Program-made: the position numbers and the translations under genes
Assembly (NCBI RefSeq): GCF_011090165.1
Contig: NZ_JAADJT010000006.1
Location: forward strand, 394,288 to 458,287
DNA from: Duganella aceris
GTDB lineage: Bacteria > Pseudomonadota > Gammaproteobacteria > Burkholderiales > Burkholderiaceae_D
Length of the DNA stretch: 64,000 nt
Direction of reading: 5' to 3'
Notes under the pieces: model-generated
What the model saw: only the letters and a program-made list of their open reading frames with translations
What the model was told of the DNA's origin: nothing
Database searches by the model: none
In this document: positions 35,002 through 45,375 of the stretch, in pieces
How the letters are laid out: the number at the start of each line of letters is the position of its first letter
How positions within the stretch are numbered: the first letter of the stretch is position 1

Positions 35002-36165
35002 CTACTCGGCGACGGTCGCGATCAGTGTGTGCAGCAGTTGGTTGACCTTCGCGGCCATCGGCGTGGAGCCATAGTCGCCGGCGGTCACGACGACGGTCAG
35101 ATCCAGCTCCGGCACCACGAAGATGCGCTGGCCGCCGTTGCCGAAAGCGGCGTTCCAGGCGATGCGGCGGCCTTTCCATGCCGCCGTGCCGGCCCACCAT
35201 TGGTAGCCGTAGTGGATCTCGTCCGGCTGGTTGGCGGGGCTTTTGAATCCGGCGCTCAGGCGCGGCCGCATCGATTCCGCGACCCATTCTTCCGTCACGA
35301 CCTGACGGCCATTCCATCTGCCGTGGTTCAGCATCAGTCGTCCCAGCTTGGCCATGTCGCGCGGCCGAAGGCGTAGTCCGGCGAACGATGCGGGCCTGCC
35401 GCGCAAATCGGTCACCCATTCCCAGTGTGTGATGCCGAGAGGCGCAAACAATTCGGTCTTCGCCACGTCGAGCCAGGGTTTGCCGCTGACGCGGGTGACG
35501 ATGTCGGCCAGGATCACGGTGCCGCCGCCGTTGTAGTTCCACACGGTGCCTGGCGCCGCTTCGATCGGCTGTTCCAGCACGTAGCGCACGGGGTCGGACT
35601 TCCAGAAAAGGCGCGACTCGTTGTTGGGCTGTGCTGCTTCGTCCCATTTCCAGCCGCCGCTCATGGTGAGCAGATGTTCCAGGTGGATGGCGTCCAGCGC
35701 GGGCGAGCGCAAGTCCTTGTGCTCCGGGTAGTAATCCAGCACCGGCTTCGCCAGGCTGGCGATCTTGCCTTGCTGTTTCTCGATGCCGACCAGCAGATCG
35801 ATCACGCTTTTGCCGATCGAGCGGGCGTCGTGCAGGGTGTCGGGGCCGAAGTCCACCGTCGGCGTCAACGGCGGCCAGAAACCGAGGCTTCGTGCCATCG
35901 AACGGTCCTTGCCGCTGCGGTATAGCTCCGCGACCAGCTTGCCGTGGCGTTCGATGACGATGCCGTGGATGTTGTCCTTGCCCTGCGCGATGGCGGTCAG
36001 CGATGCGCACAGGGCGCTTGCGTTGAAGCCGGCGGTTTCCGGGGTGCTCAGTTCCCAGCCGTCGGTTTGAGCGGTGGGCGCGGCGCAGGGTGCGGCGTTG
36101 GCCAGGATTGGCGCCAGCATGCAGATGCAAATGCCGATGGCGATGGCGCGGAACGGCGTTCGCAT
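35002..36165 (-). CDS. Serine hydrolase of the class C beta-lactamase/PBP family
   Basis: This 387-residue secreted protein has a Sec signal (AIAIGICICMLAPILANAA). The nucleophile motif is SIGKS (SxxK) in HDARSIGKSVIDLLVGI. The second motif is YNGGG where class C enzymes have Y-(A/S)-N, so the usual Asn is shifted. The third region carries RIFVVPELDLTVVVTAGDYG. Many such proteins are esterases or D-amino-peptidases rather than beta-lactamases, and I would not call resistance from this. It ends 55 bases before the SprA-like gene and starts 8 bases after the sbcC stop. Confidence 0.9.
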   Translation of the reverse strand: MRTPFRAIAIGICICMLAPILANAAPCAAPTAQTDGWELSTPETAGFNASALCASLTAIAQGKDNIHGIVIERHGKLVAELYRSGKDRSMARSLGFWPPLTPTVDFGPDTLHDARSIGKSVIDLLVGIEKQQGKIASLAKPVLDYYPEHKDLRSPALDAIHLEHLLTMSGGWKWDEAAQPNNESRLFWKSDPVRYVLEQPIEAAPGTVWNYNGGGTVILADIVTRVSGKPWLDVAKTELFAPLGITHWEWVTDLRGRPASFAGLRLRPRDMAKLGRLMLNHGRWNGRQVVTEEWVAESMRPRLSAGFKSPANQPDEIHYGYQWWAGTAAWKGRRIAWNAAFGNGGQRIFVVPELDLTVVVTAGDYGSTPMAAKVNQLLHTLIATVAE

Positions 36166-36173
36166 GGGCGGTC

Positions 36174-39100
36174 CTATTGCACAGTGACGGCGCTCTTGCC
36201 GCCGGCCGATGGTTGCACCAGGATCTTGGTGGAGATCCGTTCGGTCATCTCCTGGACGTGGGAGATGACGCCAACCTTGCGGCCCATCGCTTGCAGCCCG
36301 TCCAGCGCGTCCATGGCGACGCGCAGCGTTTCCGCATCCAGGCTGCCGAAGCCTTCGTCGATGAACAGCGATTCGACCCGCACCCGGTTGGAGGACAGCG
36401 AGGCAAGTCCCAGCGCCAGCGCGAGCGAGACCAGGAACGATTCGCCGCCGGAGAGCGAGTGCACCGAGCGCATTTCGCCGCCCATGTCCTGGTCGCGCAC
36501 CAGCAGCGCGAGCGAGGGATTGGCGGGGTTGTTGATGCGTTCCAGCTGATAGCGGCGGGCGAGGTGGTTGAGGTGGGCGTTGGCGTAGCCCAGCAGGACG
36601 TCCAGCGTGAATTGCTGGGCGTAGTTGCGGAATTTCTTGCCGTCGGCGGAGCCTATCAGGTCGCTCATGCGCGACCAGCGTTGTTCGATCGCTTCCTGGC
36701 GTTCGATTTCGGCCAGCATGGATTTCGATTGGTGGCGCTTGGCGTTGTCCTGGGCTAGCGTCAGTTGCAGCGCGGTCGAGGCGTCGTGGGCGGTTTTGCG
36801 TTCGGCCAGCAGGGCGTTCAGGGCGGCGGCCACCAGGGCGATTTGCTCGGCGGCGGACGGAGGTGTGCTTGCTGCGTCGCCGCTAGCGGCAGGCTGCGGG
36901 CCATCGGCGGCTGCGTCGGCTGGTTGCGCGTCGCCTGCGGCTGCCGCGTTGTCTGTTTGCGTGTTGGCGGTCGGGGCGGCGTCGGAGGGCGCGCGGGTTG
37001 GTGGCGCGGAGCGTTGGTGTTGGGCGCGTTGGCGTTGGCGCTCGGTCAGCACCGTGGCGGCGTTGTCGGCGGCGCGGGCGATGGCCTGGAGGGCGTTGCG
37101 CTCGGCGTCGATGTCGTCGACGGAGCGGGCCAGCAGCGCTTGCAGTTGTTCCAGGTCCTGCAGGCCGGTTTCGGGCTGGCGCTGCTGGAATGCGGCCAGC
37201 CAATCGGACAGCCTGGTCGCCGCCGTCGCCGCTGCGGCTTGCAGCGACACCAGGCGATTGCCGGCCTGCGCCAGTGCTTCGTCCAGCCGTGTGCGCGTTT
37301 GCGCCGCTTGTTGCGCTGCGGTCTGGCGCGTGGCCATCAGCGCGCGGGCGGTGTCGATGGCGGCCAGCAGTGCGCGTTCGACGTCGCGCACCTCTTTGCC
37401 GCCCCACATGTCCATGCGTCGCTGCTGGTTGTCCTTCAGCGCGGCTTCGGCGGCGCTGTGCGCGTTGCCGGCGTTGAGCGCGTCGAGGCTGGTGCGGGCC
37501 AGCGTTTCATTCAGCGCGTTCAACTCGGTGTCGAAGGCCGCCAACGACGCGGCGCGCACGTCGTAGGCCGCGCGTTGCGTCAGCCATTGCTTGCTCTCCG
37601 CCTGGCGCGCTTCGTAGAATCGGGCCGGGCCGGCTTTCCAGTCGTCTTTCCAGTCTTCGCTCGGAATGTCGCCGCCGCTGAAGGCCGCGTCGAGGTCGGA
37701 CAGCAGGCCGCTCAGGGTCAGCGCCACTTCGATGCGCTGCTCTTCGAGCGATTTGTGCTCGGTGTTGGACAAGGCCAGCGCGGTCTGCGCTGCGGAGGCC
37801 ACGCCTTGCAGGCGCGTGTGCTCCGCGGACGCCGCGTCGTAGGCCGTTTGCGCCTGATCGCGCTTGACGCGGGCGGCGTGCAACGCGCGCTCCTGCCGTT
37901 CGACGCTTTGCAACGCGGCCTGCGTCTCGTTCAGCTGCGCGATGAACCATGCGGCGCGCTCCGGCTCCGGCGGCAGCGGACCTGCCGCCAGCGCTTGGCC
38001 GCTCCATGCCGTCGCGGCGCGTTCCAGCGCTTGCTGCACGGCGCGATTTTCGATCGCCAATATGTTCTGTTGTTCCAGGCTGGCCTGCATCGTTGCGCGA
38101 TGCGTGGCCTGCAGTTTGAAGTTGTTCTCCATCTGCGCGCGGCAGCGGGCGACTTCGGATTGCAGCTCGCCCAGCATCGCTTGCAGCCCGCCGTCGTTGT
38201 GGCGGTACGGATGATCCTTTGCGCCGCAGACCGGGCAGGGCGTGTCGTCCTCCAGTGTCTCGCGCAGCGATTCGACGCTGGCGGCACACGCGGCTTCCGC
38301 CAGCTTGAGCGAACGTTCGGCTTGCGACAACGAGGCGGTGGCGGCGATGCCTTCCTGCTGCGCCGTCGCCAATTGCGTCTCGGCCGATGCGGTGGTCTGC
38401 CGCAGCTGCGCAGATTGCGTCGCTATCTGGTCGCTGCGGTGCTGGCGCGATTCCAGCTCCAGCCATATTTTCTCCGCGCCGGCGAGCAGGTCGCGGCGCT
38501 GTTCGAGGCTGCTGCGCGATGCCTGCAACTGTTCGGCGGAATAGGCCGCCATTTCCTGCGTCGCCTGCTGGCGCTGGTGAGCCAGGGTTTGCAGCGCGGC
38601 GGCGGCGGCGGCCAATCGCGCGCTGGCGTCGGCCTCGTCGTCGCGATGCGCCTTGGCGTTGCGTTGCACCCGCGCCAGCGCGGACGCCAGCTTCTCGGCC
38701 TTGGCCGATTCCTGGCCGGCCTGCACGAACAGCACGTCCCAGCGATCCCACGATTGCGCCAGCGTCTTCCACTGCTTGTGCTGTTTCAGCCAGTTGATGC
38801 CGGCCTCCTGTTGCGCCGCCAGCTTGCGGTGCTCGTCCTGACGCGCTTGCAGCGCGGCCTTGGCGTCGGCGTCCGCGTGGTCCGCTTTTTCAAGCGCGGC
38901 GGCGGTTTGACGGTAGGCCGGCAGCATCGCTTCGATGCGCGCGTCCAGCGCCTTGGCCTGGTCCAGCAACGGCGCCGCCGCGCGTTGGGCCGCTTCCGCT
39001 TCCTGCACGCCGGTGGCGGCTTGCGTTTGCGCGGTGTGGGCCTGATCCAGCGCCAGCGCGGCTTGCTGCGCGGCCTCCGTGCTGGCGATGATCGCCGCCT

Positions 39101-40076
39101 GCGTCTGCGCGATGTCGGCGTCGATGCGGCGGATGTCTTCAGCCAGCTGGCGCGCCGGTTGCACCGCGTCGTTCAGCGCCAGCGCTGCGCGGCGCGGTGC
39201 GGCGGCGTCGATGTCGGCCAATGCGGCCTGGCTGGCCTGGTGCGCGGCCTGTTCTTCCTGCGCCAGTCTTTCCGCTTGCTGGTGCCAGCGCAGCTCCTGT
39301 TCCAGCTCCGCCTTGCGCTGCTCCAGCGCTTGCAGCGCGTCGGCGGCGGCGGCGTTTTGCGCTTCCAGTTCGGCGCGCTGTTCGCCGCTGAGTGGTTTCT
39401 GGTCGGCCAGGCGCAGGTTCAGTCGTTGCAGCGCCGCTTGTTCCAGCTTGGCGCGCTCGAAGGCGCGGACCGAGATCTCGGAATAGATGGTGCTGCCGGT
39501 CAGCGTCTCCAGCAGTTCGCCGCGCTCGTTGTCTTCGGATTTGAGGAAGGCCGAGAACTCGTTCTGCGCCAGCAGCACCGCGCGTGTGAACTGCTCGAAC
39601 GACAGTCCGATGCGTTTTTCGATTTCGGCTTTCACTTCGGTCTTGGTGCCGCCCAGCGGTTGCAGCGCGGGCAGCAGGAGCAGCGACATTTGTGTCGGCT
39701 GCAGCGCGCCTTCGGCCTTGGTGCGCGAGCGGCGTACGCTCCAGCGCGCGCGGTATGAAGCGCCGTCGTTGCCGACGAAGTCCACCTCCGCATAGCCTTC
39801 GGCCGTGCCCCGGCGCAGCAGTGTGCGCGGGTCTTGCGCGGAGATGGTTTCGTTGCCGACGTCGGCGAGGTAGCTGCGGCCGGCCACGCGCAACAGGCGC
39901 GGCGTGTCGTCGTACAGCGCCAGGCACAGGGCATCCAGCAAGGTGCTCTTGCCGGCGCCGGTCGGGCCGCTGATGGCGAACAGGCCGGTGGAGGCCAAGG
40001 GCTCCTGTTCGAAGTCCACGCTGAATTCGTCCGCCAGCGAGGCCAGGTTTTTACCGCCGATTTTCAGGATTCTCAT
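36174..40076 (-). CDS. sbcC: Exonuclease subunit SbcC (Rad50-like ATPase)
   Basis: SbcC works with SbcD to cleave DNA hairpins and protein-blocked ends. The 1300-residue protein has an N-terminal ATPase half (Walker A SGPTGAGKSTLLDALCLALY). Two very long Ala/Gln-rich coiled coils flank a zinc hook (DTPCPVCGAKDHP). The C-terminal half has the ABC signature LSGGESFLVSLALALGLASL and Walker B LFIDEGFGSLD. Around residues 960-1020 an Ala/Pro/Thr-rich low-complexity insert interrupts the second coil. Its start overlaps the sbcD stop by four bases (ATGA). Confidence 0.95.
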   Translation of the reverse strand: MRILKIGGKNLASLADEFSVDFEQEPLASTGLFAISGPTGAGKSTLLDALCLALYDDTPRLLRVAGRSYLADVGNETISAQDPRTLLRRGTAEGYAEVDFVGNDGASYRARWSVRRSRTKAEGALQPTQMSLLLLPALQPLGGTKTEVKAEIEKRIGLSFEQFTRAVLLAQNEFSAFLKSEDNERGELLETLTGSTIYSEISVRAFERAKLEQAALQRLNLRLADQKPLSGEQRAELEAQNAAAADALQALEQRKAELEQELRWHQQAERLAQEEQAAHQASQAALADIDAAAPRRAALALNDAVQPARQLAEDIRRIDADIAQTQAAIIASTEAAQQAALALDQAHTAQTQAATGVQEAEAAQRAAAPLLDQAKALDARIEAMLPAYRQTAAALEKADHADADAKAALQARQDEHRKLAAQQEAGINWLKQHKQWKTLAQSWDRWDVLFVQAGQESAKAEKLASALARVQRNAKAHRDDEADASARLAAAAAALQTLAHQRQQATQEMAAYSAEQLQASRSSLEQRRDLLAGAEKIWLELESRQHRSDQIATQSAQLRQTTASAETQLATAQQEGIAATASLSQAERSLKLAEAACAASVESLRETLEDDTPCPVCGAKDHPYRHNDGGLQAMLGELQSEVARCRAQMENNFKLQATHRATMQASLEQQNILAIENRAVQQALERAATAWSGQALAAGPLPPEPERAAWFIAQLNETQAALQSVERQERALHAARVKRDQAQTAYDAASAEHTRLQGVASAAQTALALSNTEHKSLEEQRIEVALTLSGLLSDLDAAFSGGDIPSEDWKDDWKAGPARFYEARQAESKQWLTQRAAYDVRAASLAAFDTELNALNETLARTSLDALNAGNAHSAAEAALKDNQQRRMDMWGGKEVRDVERALLAAIDTARALMATRQTAAQQAAQTRTRLDEALAQAGNRLVSLQAAAATAATRLSDWLAAFQQRQPETGLQDLEQLQALLARSVDDIDAERNALQAIARAADNAATVLTERQRQRAQHQRSAPPTRAPSDAAPTANTQTDNAAAAGDAQPADAAADGPQPAASGDAASTPPSAAEQIALVAAALNALLAERKTAHDASTALQLTLAQDNAKRHQSKSMLAEIERQEAIEQRWSRMSDLIGSADGKKFRNYAQQFTLDVLLGYANAHLNHLARRYQLERINNPANPSLALLVRDQDMGGEMRSVHSLSGGESFLVSLALALGLASLSSNRVRVESLFIDEGFGSLDAETLRVAMDALDGLQAMGRKVGVISHVQEMTERISTKILVQPSAGGKSAVTVQ

Positions 40077-41299
40077 GGCAGCATCAACTCCGCAAAGGCG
40101 GTCAGCGTGTCGGCCGGCGCGTCGTTGCCGAAGCGCTGCTGATATAGCTGCCGGAAGATGTCGTCCGGCTTGAGCTTTTCCAGTTGGTCGAGCGTCATCA
40201 CGTCGGTGTCGATGGACGAGGCGCGCGCCGGGCTGGAGGTTTCGATTTTCGCCAGCCGTACCGGCTTGCCGTCCAGCGCCGTTTCGATGCGCGAGCGCAG
40301 GCCCGGCTCGGGCGCGTCGAGCAGCACCCGCACTTCGAGGAATGGTTGCTGTTCGTGCGGAGATTCGGGCACCAGCAGCAGCGCCAGTTCCTCCAGCACC
40401 TGCGCCAGCGGCGCCGGCCTGGCCGGAATCCGCAGCAGCTCGACCGCGCGCGGCACCATCAGCGGCGTGATCTCGCGCACGGCGGCACCGTCGATGTCGA
40501 TGCGCAGGATCTGGTGCTGGTAGCCCACCTCGGCGAACGACAGCGGAATCGGGCTGCCGCAGTAGCGGATGTGCTGCTGCTTGCCGACCGCCTGCGCCAG
40601 GTGCAAATGGCCCAGCGCGGCGTAGGCGATGGCCGGATCGAAGATCCCGGCCGGCAGCATCTCGGTGCCGCCGATGACGATGCGGCGTTCGGAGTCGTTG
40701 GACATCTGGCCGTCCACCATGTGGCAGTGGCCCATCGCCAGGATCGCCTGTCCGTCCTGGCGCTTGCTCAAGGCCAGTTCCAGCGCCTGTTTATACAGCA
40801 GGGCGATGCCGGCCAGGTAGGGATCGGCGCCTTCCTCGACCTCCGCGCGCGGCACGTCGCCGGGACGCAGGAAGGGCACGGCCAGGCACCAGGCTTCGAT
40901 CGCGCCACCGCGGCCGGTCAACGGCAGCACCAGCGATGCGACATCGATCTCGCCGTCGGCGTTGCGCTGCACCGCGCCGACCACGCGCGTGCCGTGCGCC
41001 TCCAGCAGCGGTCCCGGCGCCTCCAGCCGGCCCGGCGAATCGTGGTTGCCGGCGATGACGATCAGGTTCAGATGCGGCGCGCGCTCCCTGGCCTGCTGTA
41101 AAAAGCGGTACAACTGCCGTTGCGAGGCCGACGAGGGATTGGCGTTGTCGAAGATGTCGCCGGCGATCAGCAGCGCGTCGGCCTGTTCGGCGGCGACGGT
41201 GTCGAGCAGCCAGTCGAGGAAGCGCTGGTGTTCGTAGTGACGCTCGAAATTATGCAGGGATTGGCCGAGATGCCAGTCGGAGGTGTGCAGCAGACGCAT
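40073..41299 (-). CDS. sbcD: Exonuclease subunit SbcD (Mre11-like nuclease)
   Basis: This 408-residue metallophosphoesterase is the nuclease partner of SbcC. The metal-binding motifs are in order: TSDWHLGQ, AGDIFDNANPS, IAGNHDSPGRLE, MGHCHM and ALGHLHLAQAV. The capping domain follows. The ATG at 41299 gives the conserved start MRLLHTSDWHLGQ; an upstream in-frame extension adds nothing conserved. It is the first gene of a translationally coupled sbcDC operon. Confidence 0.95.
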   Translation of the reverse strand: MRLLHTSDWHLGQSLHNFERHYEHQRFLDWLLDTVAAEQADALLIAGDIFDNANPSSASQRQLYRFLQQARERAPHLNLIVIAGNHDSPGRLEAPGPLLEAHGTRVVGAVQRNADGEIDVASLVLPLTGRGGAIEAWCLAVPFLRPGDVPRAEVEEGADPYLAGIALLYKQALELALSKRQDGQAILAMGHCHMVDGQMSNDSERRIVIGGTEMLPAGIFDPAIAYAALGHLHLAQAVGKQQHIRYCGSPIPLSFAEVGYQHQILRIDIDGAAVREITPLMVPRAVELLRIPARPAPLAQVLEELALLLVPESPHEQQPFLEVRVLLDAPEPGLRSRIETALDGKPVRLAKIETSSPARASSIDTDVMTLDQLEKLKPDDIFRQLYQQRFGNDAPADTLTAFAELMLP

Positions 41300-41372
41300 G
41301 AAGATAATGTAAAACAGCCGGGAAGCGCTCAATATAGCGCAAACCGGCTCCGCGCGAGTTGATTAAAAACGA

Positions 41373-44018
41373 TCAGGCGGCATTGCTGGCGTGCTGCGGC
41401 TGCTGTTTCAGCGCCGCGCCGGCGCGGAAGGTGTTGCGGCCAGCCTGCTTGGCCTCGTACAGCAGCACGTCGGCGCGGTTCAGCAGCTCGGCCGGGCTGA
41501 CGTCCTCGCCGCGATAGTAGGTCAGGCCGATGCTGGCCGAGATCGACACCACCGTGCCGTCCAGATCGAATTCGGTTTGCATCGCGGCGACGATCTTGGC
41601 CGCCAGCGCCGCCGCGTCGTCGATGCGGTGCATGCGCTCCATGATGATGGTGAACTCGTCGCCGCCGAGACGGGCGATGGTGTCGCTGGCGCGCATGGTG
41701 TGCGTCAGGCGCGCCGAGAAGGCCTTCAGCAGCGAGTCGCCGACGCTGTGGCCGTAGGTGTCGTTGACCGGCTTGAAGCGGTCGATATCCATGTACATCA
41801 CCGCCATCAGGCCGCCGCTCTCGCGGGTGGCCGCCATGGTGTCGTGCAGTTTTTGCAGGAAGCCGGCACGGTTGGTCAGCCCGGTCAGCGCGTCGAGCTG
41901 CGACAGCCGCAGCAGCCGCAGCTTTTCACGCTTTTGCGCCGTGATGTCCTGCCGCATGACGTGGAAGCCGATCACCGGGCCGCCTTCCTCATCCAGTTGC
42001 GGAATGTAGACCACTTCGAAGGTGCGTTCGATGTCGGCGCTGGTGTCGTCCTCTTCGAAGGTCAATGTCTCGCCGGCCAGCGCGCGCAGGATGTAGGGTT
42101 CGAGGAAGGCGTGGCGGGCGTCGCCGACGGTGTCGCGGATGGTATGGCCCAGCACAGCGGCGCCGCTGCTGTGGAATTCACGTTCGTAGGCGAGGTTGTG
42201 GAAGCGGTACACCTGTTCGGCATCGATGTAGGCCACCATCGCCGGCAGCGTGTCGGCGATGGTGCGCAGCCGCGCCTCGCTCTCACGCAGCGCATTGACG
42301 GATTTGCGGATGTGCGTGATGTCGTCGACGGTGCCGACGTAGCCGTAGACCTTACCGTCGACCATCATCGCGGCGATCTTGAACGAGACCCAGATGATCA
42401 TTCCGTCCGGGTGCACGCATCGCAGCGTGTCCTGGTAGGGCAGGCGGGTCTGCGCCATATGGCTCAGGGCCGCCTTGAGCACGGCGCGGTCGCTCGGATG
42501 GACGGCGCGCATCCAGGCGTCGCCCAGCGCCTCCTCGCGCGTCAGGCCGGTGATGAATTCGAAGGTGCGGTTGACGTAGGTGCAGTGGCCGGTGGCGTCG
42601 GCGCGCAGCAGGCCCAGTGGCGATGCGTCGTTGACGGCGGCCAGCTCCGCCTGGTTCTTGCGCATCGCCAGCTCGGCCTCCTTGCGCGGCGTGATGTCGC
42701 GCACCGTCACGGCCACGCCGTCGGTGATCGGCACCACCTGCTGCCGCAGCCAGTGGACATCGCGGTCGGGCAGGAAGTCGACCGGGAACTCATCCTCCTC
42801 CGGCAGGCCGGTGGCCAGCACCTGCTTGTACTTTTCGAGGAATCCGCTGCCGTGCAAATTCGGCATGACCTCGATCATGCGCTTGCCGTGGATCTCGTCG
42901 CGGCTGGCGCCGAGCAGCGAGGCGCCGCGCTCGTTCAGGTCGGCGATGGTGAAATCGACGACCTCGCTGCTGGTCCCGCGTAAGCGGCAGGCCTTGAACA
43001 GATAGACCGCGTCCAGGCTGGCGTCGGTGGCGGCGCGCAGCATCAGCTGCGCCTCGATGATCATGCGCGCGCTGCGGCGCAGGCGGTACGCCTGCTGCAT
43101 CAGCAGGCCGACGAACAGGATCACCACCAGCGAGGCCACCATCACCGCCGCGTAGTACAGCATGCGCCGGTGCTGGAAGCGCGCCATCGCGACGGCGGTC
43201 GGATCGCCCACCACCGCCATCAGCTGGAAGCGCGGCATGTCGGCGTAGCCGTAGACGCGGTCGATGGCGTCGAACGGCCGCTTCAGCAGCAGTTCGTCGG
43301 CCGGTTGCGTGGAGCTGGCCTGGGCCACGTTGAAGTCGATCGCGTCGCTGATGATCAACTGGTCGTCGATGCGGGCGGTGGACATGCCGTTCTCGCGGCT
43401 GAGCAGCATCACCGCGCCGCCGGCGTCGACCGTCAGCCGGTCGTAGTCGTCGACGAAGTAGGCCGGGTCCATCCACACCACGATCACGCCGGCGAATCCG
43501 CCGTCGGCGCGGTTCAGCCGGCGCGAGATCTGGATATGCCATTTCTTGGTGCGGCTGTCGACCACCGGCGTGGCCACCAGCGCGCGGTCGACCGGATGGG
43601 CGGCGTGGCTCTGGAAGAAGGCGGCCTGCCGCATGTCCGGCGCGAAGTAGCCATTCAGGCTGTCGATGACGCGGCCGTCGGGGCCGAGGATGGCCAGCGG
43701 CAGATCGAGCTTGGTCGGCAGCAGCGAATCGAGCAGGCCGTTCTTGCGGGTGAATTCGGCCAGCCGCAGCGCGCCGCCGGTCTCTTCGAATTTGAGTTTG
43801 AACAGCTGCGTGGCGTGGTCGGTCTGGCGCAGCAGATGGTTGGCGTGTTCGGCCAGCGTGCGCGCCAGCGACTGGCTGCGCTGCACCGCTTCGTGGCGGG
43901 CGGTCATCTTCTCCTGCCGCACCTGGTAGGTGACGGCGGCCCACATGATGGCCAGCAGCGCCACTCCGAACGACGGCAGCAGCATGGCACGGTATAGTCG
44001 GCGTAGGATATCCAGCAT
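41373..44018 (-). CDS. Membrane PAS-GGDEF diguanylate cyclase
   Basis: This 881-residue protein makes c-di-GMP from two GTP. An N-terminal TM (MLLPSFGVALLAIMWAAVTY) and a second TM (YYAAVMVASLVVILFVGLLM, about residue 290) bracket a dCache-like periplasmic sensor. Three PAS domains follow, with junctions at DITPRKEAELAMRKNQ and DDITHIRKSVNALRESEARL. The GGDEF domain is intact (ARLGGDEFTIIMERM), with the inhibitory I-site RASD five residues ahead. There is no EAL domain. The ATG at 44018 is preferred over a TTG two codons upstream; neither has a strong ribosome-binding site. Confidence 0.93.
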   Translation of the reverse strand: MLDILRRLYRAMLLPSFGVALLAIMWAAVTYQVRQEKMTARHEAVQRSQSLARTLAEHANHLLRQTDHATQLFKLKFEETGGALRLAEFTRKNGLLDSLLPTKLDLPLAILGPDGRVIDSLNGYFAPDMRQAAFFQSHAAHPVDRALVATPVVDSRTKKWHIQISRRLNRADGGFAGVIVVWMDPAYFVDDYDRLTVDAGGAVMLLSRENGMSTARIDDQLIISDAIDFNVAQASSTQPADELLLKRPFDAIDRVYGYADMPRFQLMAVVGDPTAVAMARFQHRRMLYYAAVMVASLVVILFVGLLMQQAYRLRRSARMIIEAQLMLRAATDASLDAVYLFKACRLRGTSSEVVDFTIADLNERGASLLGASRDEIHGKRMIEVMPNLHGSGFLEKYKQVLATGLPEEDEFPVDFLPDRDVHWLRQQVVPITDGVAVTVRDITPRKEAELAMRKNQAELAAVNDASPLGLLRADATGHCTYVNRTFEFITGLTREEALGDAWMRAVHPSDRAVLKAALSHMAQTRLPYQDTLRCVHPDGMIIWVSFKIAAMMVDGKVYGYVGTVDDITHIRKSVNALRESEARLRTIADTLPAMVAYIDAEQVYRFHNLAYEREFHSSGAAVLGHTIRDTVGDARHAFLEPYILRALAGETLTFEEDDTSADIERTFEVVYIPQLDEEGGPVIGFHVMRQDITAQKREKLRLLRLSQLDALTGLTNRAGFLQKLHDTMAATRESGGLMAVMYMDIDRFKPVNDTYGHSVGDSLLKAFSARLTHTMRASDTIARLGGDEFTIIMERMHRIDDAAALAAKIVAAMQTEFDLDGTVVSISASIGLTYYRGEDVSPAELLNRADVLLYEAKQAGRNTFRAGAALKQQPQHASNAA

Positions 44019-44139
44019 CGGCAATGTCCAAGGATCATCGGAGTTGATGTGTGGATATTCTGCACGGTTTGCGACTGGCCGGGTAAAAAATCATACTTCA
44101 TACACAGACAATGTTGATTTCCTTATTAGAATAGCGGTC

Positions 44140-45375
44140 ATGACCGAATTGACCCTGAGCCTGACCGCCGCGCGGGCCTTGCACCTCGCCGCGCAAGGGC
44201 TGTTGCAGCCGCGCCGCCGCAAGGCGCGCCAACCCGATGTGCTGGACGCGATCCGCCAGATGGGCGTGCTGCAAATCGATACCATTCATGTCGTCGCGCG
44301 CAGCCCCTACCTGGTGCTATGGAGCCGGCTGGGCGATTATCCGCAGCCGTGGCTGGAGCAGGCGCTGGCCGAAGGTGAATTATTTGAATACTGGGCGCAC
44401 GAGGCCTGCTTCGTGCCGATCGAGGACTACGGCCTGTATCGCCACCGCATGCTCAATCCGGAGGCGATGGGCTGGAAGTATTCGGCCACCTGGATGAAGG
44501 AGCGCCGCGTCGAAGTCGATGCGGTGCTGGAGCACATCCGCGTCAACGGGCCGACCCGCTCGTCGGACTTCGAGCGCACCGACGGCCAGGCCGGAGGCTG
44601 GTGGAGCTGGAAGCCGGAGAAGCGTTCGCTGGAGGTGCTGTTCACCACCGGTGCGCTGATGATCGCGGCGCGCCACAACTTCCAGCGCATCTACGATCTG
44701 GCCGAACGGGTGCTGCCGGATTGGCACGACAGCCGCATGCCGGCCGACGACGAGATGCGGCGCGCGCTGGTGCTGAAGGCCGTCAAGGCGATGGGCTGCG
44801 CGCGCGGCGCCTGGATCAGCGACTACTTCCGCACCCGGCCGCCGCGCCTGGACCCGGAGACGCTGGTCGACGAGGGCCTGCTGCTGCGCGCCTGGGTCGA
44901 CGATTGGGACGATCCGATCTACGTCCATCCCGACCACGCCGCGCTGCTGGACAGCGCCGCCGCCGGCGCGCTGGCGCCGACGCTGACCACCATCCTGTCG
45001 CCGTTCGATCCGGTGGTGTGGGACCGGCGTCGCGCCCTGGAGCTGTTCGGCTTCGACTACCGGCTTGAATGCTACACGCCGGCCGACAAGCGCCGCTACG
45101 GCTACTTCACACTGCCCATCCTGCGGCGCGGCGCGCTGGTGGGCCGGGTCGACGCCAAGGCGCACCGCCGCGAAGGCGTATTCGAATTGAAGTCGCTGGT
45201 GCTGGAGCCGGGCGTGCGGGTCAGCGACCGCTTCACGCGCGACATCGCCGGTGCGCTGCAACGGCTGGCCAACTGGCACGCCTGCCCGCAGATCCAGATC
45301 ACGCAGGCGACGCCCGCCGGTTTCGCGCCGCTGTTGCAGGCCGCCCTCGGCGCGGCGGAACAGGATGCCGCATGA
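44140..45375 (+). CDS. YcaQ/AlkZ-like crosslink-repair DNA glycosylase (winged-helix, HTH_42)
   Basis: This 411-residue protein belongs to the HTH_42 family of DNA glycosylases that remove alkylated bases and unhook interstrand crosslinks. Three winged helices form the core. The catalytic QxD motif lies in GVLQIDTIHVVARSPYLVLW, the YcaQ/AlkX form; AlkZ has QxQ. Further family signatures are YWAHEACFVPIEDY and LLSPFDPVVWDRRRALELF-like segments. The start MTELTLSLTAARALHLAAQG is typical. It overlaps the DUF2804 gene by four bases (ATGA). Confidence 0.93.
   Translation: MTELTLSLTAARALHLAAQGLLQPRRRKARQPDVLDAIRQMGVLQIDTIHVVARSPYLVLWSRLGDYPQPWLEQALAEGELFEYWAHEACFVPIEDYGLYRHRMLNPEAMGWKYSATWMKERRVEVDAVLEHIRVNGPTRSSDFERTDGQAGGWWSWKPEKRSLEVLFTTGALMIAARHNFQRIYDLAERVLPDWHDSRMPADDEMRRALVLKAVKAMGCARGAWISDYFRTRPPRLDPETLVDEGLLLRAWVDDWDDPIYVHPDHAALLDSAAAGALAPTLTTILSPFDPVVWDRRRALELFGFDYRLECYTPADKRRYGYFTLPILRRGALVGRVDAKAHRREGVFELKSLVLEPGVRVSDRFTRDIAGALQRLANWHACPQIQITQATPAGFAPLLQAALGAAEQDAA

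Noticed and set aside
35002..36165. Beta-lactamase-family protein as a resistance gene
   Set aside because: The second motif is YNGGG instead of Y-x-N and the family is mostly esterases/peptidases; there is no basis for a resistance call.
36765..39758. 997-residue plus-strand open frame opposite sbcC
   Set aside because: It is an antisense shadow of the GC-rich sbcC coding frame: Arg/Gly/Gln-rich, no domain, no ribosome-binding site.
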